NCBI GenBank assembly: GCA_016928525.1
Contig: JAFGKO010000366.1
Span: 1 to 9,150 of the forward strand
Length of the DNA: 9,150 nt
Direction of reading: 5' to 3'
DNA from: Anaerolineales bacterium
GTDB lineage: Bacteria; Chloroflexota; Anaerolineae; Anaerolineales; Villigracilaceae
How positions within the stretch are numbered: the stretch's first letter is position 1; each line of letters starts with the position of its first letter. The notes beneath the pieces are model-generated. The model did no database searches. It was not told where the DNA came from and was given only the letters and a program-made list of their open reading frames with translations. The position numbers and the translations under genes are program-made. Shown here piece by piece: positions 5,514 to 9,150 of this stretch.

Positions 5514-5894
5514 GTGAAGAAATTTTTTGTTTTGTTATTCGCATTCGGGATATTCGGCTTTTTAGCCGCTTGTGCCTTAACTCCGGAAAATCAAACCATT
5601 CAACCAACCGAGGGCAAATTGACCTTCGCCTTCTTTTATACCGATGGTTGACAGCCTTGAGCGAAAATGCAACCCATCGTGGATGGGCTCGAAAATAACT
5701 ATCAGAAAACAGTAGAATTTGTACGGATTAATGCTAGCACAAAAGAAGGCTTGGAGATCTTCAATGCTTATTCTTTGTTTGGACACCCCAGTTATTTGAT
5801 TTTGGATGATACAGGGAAAGTGCTTTGGCAGAGTGTGGGTGAACAATCTGAAGAAAGCATTGAAAATGTTCTAAGTTCAATATTAGAGGATTGA
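5514..5894 (+). CDS. Thioredoxin-like lipoprotein, predicted double selenoprotein (U-Q-P-U)
   Basis: 126 residues if both in-frame TGA codons are selenocysteine. The GTG start has GAGGAG upstream and opens a signal peptide ending in lipobox L-A-A-C (Cys20), so the protein is a membrane-anchored lipoprotein outside the cytoplasm. After a short linker comes the thioredoxin core: beta strand L-T-F-A-F-F-Y-T-D-G, then Sec46-Gln-Pro-Sec49, then the active-site helix A-K-M-Q-P-I-V-D-G-L. Further on are a strand V-E-F-V-R-I-N, the cis-proline loop F-G-H-P-S-Y (Pro92), strand Y-L-I-L-D-D and a final helix. Both TGAs sit exactly at the two C-x-x-C cysteines. The only other Cys, the lipobox one, uses TGT. 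A hairpin after the second TGA fits a SECIS. Ordinary gene calling would split the gene or drop it. It is divergent from the operon holding the DsbA-like selenoprotein and CcdA, which are possible partners. Confidence 0.85.
5649..5651 (+). other. Predicted Sec codon, first position of the UxxU motif
   Basis: The TGA replaces the N-terminal, attacking cysteine of the thioredoxin C-x-x-C site (Sec46). The lipoprotein half before it and the thioredoxin half after it share one frame. Confidence 0.82.
5658..5660 (+). other. Predicted Sec codon, second position of the UxxU motif
   Basis: The TGA replaces the C-terminal resolving cysteine (Sec49). Two independent nonsense mutations hitting only the two catalytic codons of an otherwise intact gene is an unlikely alternative. 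Confidence 0.82.
5673..5687 (+). promoter_or_regulatory. Candidate bacterial SECIS hairpin shared by the two UGA codons
   Basis: CCCATC (5673-5678), loop GTG (5679-5681) and GATGGG (5682-5687) form a perfect 6-bp stem. The loop begins 18 nt after the second TGA and 27 nt after the first, so a single element could serve both. The loop starts with G, as the bacterial consensus needs. GAG (5659-5661) with CTC (5688-5690) may add a lower stem. Confidence 0.65.
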
Positions 5895-5909
5895 TGTAGT
5901 CAGCCGACT

Positions 5910-6035
5910 GAACATTTGCAAGCCAAAGCCTACCAGTTACTGCAAAGTGGTGAGACCCCTTGTGTGCGCATGGGCAGGACAACCAGGGTCAGGCCGGCAG
6001 ACCTGGAAGCCTATATTAAACAAAATGTTCGCTGA
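5910..6035 (+). pseudogene. Truncated excisionase-like (HTH_17/MerR-type) DNA-binding fragment
   Basis: The open frame ending at TGA 6033-6035 encodes A-Y-Q-L-L-Q-S-G-E-T-P-C-V-R-M-G-R-T-T-R, followed by V-R-P-A-D-L-E-A-Y-I-K-Q-N. This matches the second half of the HTH_17 excisionase fold: recognition helix end, wing R-x-G-R, then R-x-x-D-L-E-A-Y. The first helix and the turn (usually E-A-A-x-x-L-G-V-S) are missing, and there is no ATG or ribosome site; only a TTG near 5910 could start it. It lies in frame with the selenoprotein gene after that gene's TGA stop, which is probably chance. It is best read as a decayed remnant of an integrative element or toxin-antitoxin-type regulator. Confidence 0.65.
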
Positions 6036-6090
6036 CAGAAATGGCAAAAATTCATAGCAAATCCCTGTTTCAGCAGATTGCAAAATAACT

Positions 6091-6137
6091 GGTTAACCCA
6101 TTAAGAAAGGGGGTGTAAATTTACGTCGCATAATGGG
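6091..6137. repeat. Nested palindromes and inverted repeat near the start of the accessory segment
   Basis: CCCATTA (6097-6103) is complementary to TAATGGG (6131-6137). Between them sits the perfect 10-bp palindrome GTAAATTTAC (6115-6124), and just left is GGTTAACC (6091-6098). No coding sequence covers this stretch. It could be an old recombination or regulator site; no function is proven by sequence. Confidence 0.45.
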
Positions 6138-6240
6138 CTGCGGATTACCCAATTGCCGCCTACGTGGATTGACAGCTTCTCCAAACAATCATAAAATTTG
6201 CTCACTCTAAATTTTCCACAATCTATGTTCTCCCCCTAAA

Positions 6241-6262
6241 AAGCCTGGCTGACGCCGGGCTT
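6241..6262. terminator. Terminator-like hairpin, possibly bidirectional
   Basis: AAGCCTGGC (6241-6249) pairs with GCCGGGCTT (6254-6262) over 9 bp with one G-U wobble and a TGAC loop. The rightward tail is TTCTCTCGTT-like and only moderately T-rich; read leftward the stem runs into TTTTTAGG. It separates the decayed region from the accessory genes. Confidence 0.6.
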
Positions 6263-6309
6263 CTCTCGTTCTACTTCCCCAAACCCAAACAACCAAATAA
6301 GGAGCTCCG

Positions 6310-6378
6310 ATGAACCTGATTTTCTCGTTCAGCATTCCCCCTCCCCTGCTTGAAGTAGTCCGCCACACGTTCTTCTAA
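6310..6378 (+). CDS. Possible 22-residue small protein
   Basis: The ORF starts at ATG 6310 with AAGGAG about nine bases upstream and ends at TAA 6376-6378. The product M-N-L-I-F-S-F-S-I-P-P-P-L-L-E-V-V-R-H-T-F-F is hydrophobic with a triple proline. It could be a leader peptide or the residue of a larger gene. Only the good ribosome site supports it. Confidence 0.3.
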   Translation: MNLIFSFSIPPPLLEVVRHTFF

Positions 6379-6412
6379 AACCACAACCATACTTAAACTG
6401 CGCGCCAACCCT

Positions 6413-6446
6413 GCCGACACACCCCAAAAACCCTGTGTGTGTCGGC
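6413..6446. repeat. 10-bp inverted repeat built from two opposed GCCGACAC motifs
   Basis: GCCGACACAC (6413-6422) pairs perfectly with GTGTGTCGGC (6437-6446), leaving a 14-nt loop. The arms are the same octamer that recurs in the primase gene and in the terminator loop at 8235. There is no T-run, so it is not a typical terminator. Confidence 0.7.
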
Positions 6447-6540
6447 CCCTTGAATCAAGAGGCCGCTGCTTGAACCACCTGAAAATCCAGACAAGGAGGT
6501 GACTTTACTCAAATCCAACAATTGAATATCTCCCCAACAC

Positions 6541-6586
6541 AAAACGGGCGCTGAGCCAGGTCAACACCTGGCCGGCGCCCGTTTTT
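6541..6586. terminator. Strong Rho-independent terminator with two-tier stem, likely bidirectional
   Basis: AAAACGGGCGC (6541-6551) pairs with GCGCCCGTTTT (6575-6585), and an inner stem CCAGGT (6556-6561) pairs with ACCTGG (6566-6571). A T-run ends at 6586; the A-run on the left gives a tail for leftward transcripts. Confidence 0.85.
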
Positions 6587-6594
6587 CGATTACC

Positions 6595-6692
6595 GCACCT
6601 TTGGTGCAGGACTTTCCTTTTCCACAGCGAGGACTCGCCGGGGTGCAAGGCCCGGCAAAAAAGATGACCGCCCAGCGCCAACTGGACGGTCA
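6595..6692 (+). ncRNA. Structured 5' leader: three consecutive hairpins
   Basis: Three stems follow one another before the ribosome site of the next ORF: GCACC-TTT-GGTGC (6595-6607); GCCGGG (6637-6642) with CCCGGC (6651-6656), followed by an A6 run; and TGACCG-C-CCAG (6665-6675) with CTGG-A-CGGTCA (6682-6692), 10 bp with one mismatch. This could be a cis-regulatory RNA or a small RNA after the terminator at 6541-6586. It matches no RNA class I recognise. Confidence 0.4.
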
Positions 6693-6708
6693 GAAGCAAG
6701 GTGAACAT

Positions 6709-6975
6709 ATGTTCTGCAAGAATAATACCACAACCAGCATGACTGTCAAGATCTCTGCGCCATTCAAACTGGATGCAGACCAACGCAAGGTGTTCGTCGA
6801 TAGCACCTTCGTCAACGTCGCCGCCCCCATTGGCCGACAAGACGGAGACTATCTGTACTCCGCTTCAGTTGCCATCCTGTGTGAGAACAATGCCGTCTAC
6901 ACCACCGCTCCCTTGTGGGCCAGTGTGGATGTGGAATGGGTGGATGCAGCCCAACCGGGCCGCCGGGATGCGTGA
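6709..6975 (+). CDS. Hypothetical 88-residue protein
   Basis: The ATG at 6709 has AAGG seven bases upstream. The internal ATG at 6739 (M-T-V-K-I-S) would give 78 residues and is possible. The protein looks beta-rich and polar: M-T-V-K-I-S-A-P-F-K-L-D, R-K-V-F-V-D-S-T-F-V-N-V-A, D-Y-L-Y-S-A-S-V-A-I-L-C, then P-L-W-A-S-V-D-V-E-W-V. There is no signal peptide or TM segment. I recognise no family. Reading further upstream to 6601 would cross the structured leader and is not supported. It is the first good ORF of the accessory gene set, followed 48 bp later by a small membrane-type ORF with a strong ribosome site. Confidence 0.65.
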   Translation: MFCKNNTTTSMTVKISAPFKLDADQRKVFVDSTFVNVAAPIGRQDGDYLYSASVAILCENNAVYTTAPLWASVDVEWVDAAQPGRRDA

Positions 6976-7023
6976 TCATGCATTCCTCGTGGAAGCATTT
7001 AACCCATCCCAAGGAGGTACCCA

Positions 7024-7170
7024 ATGAGAACCCTCGCGGCGTTACTCATCCTGGTCGCCATCGCCGCCAGACGCAGATCCCGCAGCGTTCTCCTGCGGGG
7101 CCAGCCGGTGCGCTTGTATTCCCTGGTTGGCGAAGCCCTGGTTGCCATCGCCCACTTGCTGGGCATCTAA
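7024..7170 (+). CDS. Small 48-residue protein with hydrophobic N-terminus
   Basis: ATG at 7024 with a near-perfect Shine-Dalgarno AAGGAGG (7011-7017). The product starts M-R-T-L-A-A-L-L-I-L-V-A-I-A-A, one short hydrophobic segment, then a highly basic patch R-R-R-S-R-S, then a mixed segment R-L-Y-S-L-V-G-E-A-L-V-A-I-A-H-L-L-G-I. It may be a small membrane or membrane-associated protein. No family is recognised. It precedes the primase gene by 39 bp and probably shares its transcript. Confidence 0.6.
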   Translation: MRTLAALLILVAIAARRRSRSVLLRGQPVRLYSLVGEALVAIAHLLGI

Positions 7171-7209
7171 CCGACTTGAACCCTGTGAAGAAAGGAGGTC
7201 GCAAGCGAC

Positions 7210-8205
7210 ATGGACGTCGATATTCTCACAGCCGCCGAAGAGATCATCGGTCCGGCGGTTCGGGTGGAACAACACAGGGGATGGGCAACTTTTTGGTGCC
7301 CCTTCCATAATGACTCGGACCGCGCTGGTCACGGTGGGCATCCCAATTTCGGGGTGCACCTGCTAGATGGTTACTGGAAGTGCCTGCGCTGCGGCGCCAG
7401 CGGCGGCTCGCTCAAGTCCCTGAGCTACAAGCTTGGCAAGGGCTGGCAACCGCCTGTATCGGCAGTCCTGCCGACACGCTTCGAGCGACCGCCGACACAG
7501 GTCGAACAACTGGACGAAGCAATGGCCGAGGCGCGCGTGAACCTGCAGCGCTCCCCAGCCTGGGGGTATCTGGCTGAACGCGGACTGCGCCCCTATACAT
7601 CCCTGGTGTACGGTCTGGGATACGGACTACCTGTTCCGGCCGTGCACCGGGAAGTTATCCAGGCGGCGGAGCAATCCCTGATGCTGCGACGGGACGGTAC
7701 CTGGCTATGGGCCGGCGGGGTAGTGTACGCCGATCCGCCGACACACCCGGCCGTCCTGAACGTACGCTACATCCCCGCCGAGCAGCTTCCCAAAGGCACG
7801 CGCCGCTTCATCCCGAAGAAAAACCACAAGACCTGGGGCCGGCGCGTACAGCCGCTGGGCGCCTGGCGCATCACCGGCGCCACGCGCACCCTGGTGGTGC
7901 TTGAAGGGCTGTTTGATATGCTCGTCACCGCCCAGAAACTGCATGAACTGGGGTGTGAAGCCGATACGGTCGCGATCTATACCAACGGAGCCAGCCCATC
8001 GGCAAAGATGTTGGACTGGTTTTGCCGACACAACCGATACGAATACATCCTGATCCGCGACCCGGATAAGGCAGGGCAGGAATGGGAAGAAAGCGTATCG
8101 GCAGCCATCCGACACGGCGGTGCGCCGATACACTGCCTGTGCCCACCCGACACACTCGACCCGGACGAAGCCATCCTTGCAGGATGGTGGTCGTCCATCA
8201 TCTAG
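7210..8205 (+). CDS. DnaG-like primase with CHC2 zinc finger and Toprim domain
   Basis: 331 residues. A CHC2-type zinc site is formed by Cys30 and His33 (F-W-C-P-F-H) and Cys58 and Cys61 (Y-W-K-C-L-R-C-G-A-S-G-G), with N-F-G-V-H between, as in DnaG relatives. The Toprim domain begins at T-L-V-V-L-E-G-L-F-D (conserved Glu232) and has D-P-D-K-A-G (Asp284, Asp286), the metal-binding DxD motif. This is a primase that would make RNA primers for a mobile element's own replication. At 331 residues it is far shorter than cellular DnaG, with only about 160 residues between finger and Toprim and no helicase-interaction domain; this is typical of plasmid or phage forms. The ribosome site AAAGGAGGT is about 11 bases from the ATG. 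Six copies of CCGACAC lie within its sequence. Confidence 0.87.
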   Translation: MDVDILTAAEEIIGPAVRVEQHRGWATFWCPFHNDSDRAGHGGHPNFGVHLLDGYWKCLRCGASGGSLKSLSYKLGKGWQPPVSAVLPTRFERPPTQVEQLDEAMAEARVNLQRSPAWGYLAERGLRPYTSLVYGLGYGLPVPAVHREVIQAAEQSLMLRRDGTWLWAGGVVYADPPTHPAVLNVRYIPAEQLPKGTRRFIPKKNHKTWGRRVQPLGAWRITGATRTLVVLEGLFDMLVTAQKLHELGCEADTVAIYTNGASPSAKMLDWFCRHNRYEYILIRDPDKAGQEWEESVSAAIRHGGAPIHCLCPPDTLDPDEAILAGWWSSII

Positions 8206-8224
8206 ATCACACCTACACAACTTC

Positions 8225-8255
8225 AAACCGGAGAGCCGACACGCTCTCCGGTTTT
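8225..8255 (+). terminator. Terminator after the primase gene, with GCCGACAC in its loop
   Basis: AAACCGGAGAGC (8225-8236) pairs perfectly with GCTCTCCGGTTT (8243-8254), followed by T. The loop is CGACAC, so the recurring octamer spans the stem-loop junction at 8235-8242. It partly separates primase and sigma-like expression. Confidence 0.82.
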
Positions 8256-8276
8256 CGCATTTAAGGAGCAAGCAAC

Positions 8277-8933
8277 ATGGTACCGGAAGACAAATTCGAA
8301 ATCTTGAACGCGGCTGCCTGGCGCGCCGCTTGCAAATTCAACAAAAACCCTGAAGACCAGCAGGACTGTTACGACTTCGTTCTCTATCACGCCGTCTTGA
8401 AGATCGGCGAAGAGCACAACGCCAGTTACATGCGCATGCGATGCGACTCGCTGGCCCGTAACTGGTATGACGACGATCACAACCGCCATGCGAAACGCGC
8501 GGAGTATGGCATAGACCTTGACGCGCTCCCCTTCACGCGCCCGGAAAACAACCGGCATATGACGCCCGAAGAGCAGATCATTTACCGAGAAGAGATCGAA
8601 GGGATCTACAGGCTTTTTACCGAGGTCGGATTATCGGACTTCGAAATGAAAGTGATCACCACTCGCGCAGAGGGTTTTATCACGGCCCGTCAGATCGCCG
8701 AGGTGGAAAATGTGAACTTCAGTCGTGTGGTAAAGGCTGCGGTACGCGTACGAAAAAAACTCGTGCCGGTGCTGCGTGAAATGGCAATCTCAAAGGGATA
8801 CAATCCAAACGGAAAACTTGCTCCCCGGCTGGGGCACAGCCGCGAAAACAAAAGCCAGAATAAGTGCGCGGACTACTACTATCCAAACCGTGAAAGAAAA
8901 AACAAAACTGCTGCCAGTGCTCAGGTAGGGTAA
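8277..8933 (+). CDS. Sigma-70-like (ECF/phage-type) transcription factor
   Basis: 218 residues, ATG at 8277 with AAGGAG upstream. The N-terminal 90 residues resemble a divergent sigma region 2 (A-A-W-R-A-A-C-K-F...D-C-Y-D-F-V-L-Y-H-A-V-L-K-I, then S-Y-M-R-M-R-C-D-S-L-A-R-N-W-Y). After a linker, residues about 105-170 resemble region 4: P-E-E-Q-I-I-Y-R-E-E-I-E-G-I, then F-E-M-K-V-I-T-T-R-A-E-G-F, and a helix-turn-helix A-R-Q-I-A-E-V-E-N-V-N-F-S-R-V-V-K-A-A-V-R-V-R-K-K-L. The last 40 residues are polar and basic. The match is by pattern only, and a sigma-like regulator of unknown specificity is the safest call. It could drive the other accessory genes. A strong terminator follows at 8953. Confidence 0.6.
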   Translation: MVPEDKFEILNAAAWRAACKFNKNPEDQQDCYDFVLYHAVLKIGEEHNASYMRMRCDSLARNWYDDDHNRHAKRAEYGIDLDALPFTRPENNRHMTPEEQIIYREEIEGIYRLFTEVGLSDFEMKVITTRAEGFITARQIAEVENVNFSRVVKAAVRVRKKLVPVLREMAISKGYNPNGKLAPRLGHSRENKSQNKCADYYYPNRERKNKTAASAQVG

Positions 8934-8952
8934 AGCATGTGGCACTGATCAC

Positions 8953-8990
8953 AAAGTCCCCGTATCCATCCGAGTGGATGCGGGGACTTT
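8953..8990 (+). terminator. Terminator after the sigma-like gene
   Basis: AAAGTCCCCGTATCC (8953-8967) pairs with GGATGCGGGGACTTT (8976-8990), about 15 bp with one G-U wobble and a small loop. The following sequence is moderately T-rich. Confidence 0.82.
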
Positions 8991-9000
8991 CCTCAACTTA

Positions 9001-9022
9001 TGTACTTTCAGTGTACTTTCTG
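9001..9022. repeat. Tandem 11-bp direct repeat TGTACTTTC(A/T)G
   Basis: TGTACTTTCAG (9001-9011) is followed directly by TGTACTTTCTG (9012-9022). It sits just after the terminator of the accessory gene set. It could be part of an attachment or protein-binding site; no gene is seen from here to 9150. Confidence 0.6.
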
Positions 9023-9150
9023 TCCGCTTGGTAGAACTTGCAAAACGTTAGCAGTTTTACGACTCTTAGATTCAACTCATAAGTGCAACAAAGGGCAGTC
9101 AAAAGGGGTAAGCTGGTGTAGGATAAGCTTTCCAGACTGCCAGGTCAAAG

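Larger units (their letters stand above)
6036..6708. other. Mostly noncoding 670-bp stretch dominated by hairpins
   Basis: No convincing long gene is visible on either strand. It holds nested palindromes (6091-6137), two terminator-like hairpins (6241-6262 and 6541-6586), a GCCGACAC inverted repeat (6413-6446), the 11-bp palindrome CTTGAATCAAG (6449-6459), a 22-codon ORF with a ribosome site, an orphan Shine-Dalgarno (AAGGAGGTGA near 6493) with no good ORF, and three hairpins before the ORF at 6709. Confidence 0.6.

Noticed and set aside
5667..5894. A separate 75-residue protein starting at ATG 5667
   Set aside because: It would lack the first thioredoxin strand and active site, has no good ribosome site, and is continuous with the upstream lipoprotein frame through two TGAs.
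3368..5894. General TGA reassignment (for example to Trp or Gly) instead of Sec
   Set aside because: TGA ends several genes cleanly here, including the DsbA-like gene in its ATGA overlap with ccdA, and the internal TGAs fall only at catalytic Cys positions.
5308..6080. 14-bp direct repeat GTTTCAGCAGATTG at 5308 and 6067 as an att pair or transposon scar
   Set aside because: One copy is inside a coding gene, and a match of this length is not very unlikely in 9 kb; nothing else supports a boundary there.
6505..6840. A 111-residue leftward ORF
   Set aside because: It crosses the strong terminator hairpin and the structured leader and shows no family-like sequence.
7705..8271. A 188-residue leftward ORF opposite the primase
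   Set aside because: It mirrors the primase gene, has no recognisable domain, and the primase frame has clear zinc-finger and Toprim motifs.
1..9150. CRISPR array, tRNA or rRNA genes
   Set aside because: No regularly spaced repeats and no cloverleaf or rRNA-like sequence could be seen.

Overview
The window looks like chromosomal DNA of a Chloroflexota bacterium, probably Anaerolineae-like. This is inferred from gene style only; no rRNA or other taxonomic marker is present. It has three parts: a lone Tat-dependent L,D-transpeptidase on the + strand (127-1230); a nine-gene leftward operon (5354 to 1309) ending at a strong hairpin (1278-1249); and, right of a divergent promoter region, a + strand thioredoxin-like lipoprotein gene (5514-5894) followed by an accessory segment (about 5900-9150) with a primase and a sigma-like protein.

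The leftward operon encodes, in order, a Cys/His-rich small protein, a YHS-domain metal protein, a two-TM small protein, a rhodanese lipoprotein, a membrane-anchored DsbA-family oxidoreductase, a CcdA-type thiol-electron transporter, a Met-rich small membrane protein, a lipoprotein cytochrome c and a cupredoxin lipoprotein. Together these suggest extracytoplasmic thiol/disulfide exchange linked to soft-metal (probably copper) handling and electron transfer.

The main discovery is that two thiol-redox genes carry in-frame TGA codons exactly where the family has catalytic cysteines. The DsbA-like gene reads U-P-Y-C (TGA at 3835-3833). The divergent thioredoxin-like gene reads U-Q-P-U (TGA at 5649 and 5658), a double-Sec UxxU motif. 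Each has a perfect GC-rich hairpin with a G-starting 3-nt loop at the distance expected of a bacterial SECIS element. Conventional gene calling would break both genes. The partner CcdA is also odd: its canonical first transmembrane segment sits at the C-terminus, as in a circular permutation. The working model is a selenium-based envelope thiol relay, with CcdA bringing electrons from the cytoplasm to one or both selenoproteins. The partnership is inferred.

The accessory segment has a decayed excisionase-like HTH fragment, nested inverted repeats that may mark an old junction, a structured leader, three small ORFs, a CHC2/Toprim primase, a sigma-like protein and several strong terminators. 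The motif GCCGACAC recurs there in one orientation, in all codon phases and inside two hairpins. No integrase, transposase, tRNA, rRNA or CRISPR array is visible.
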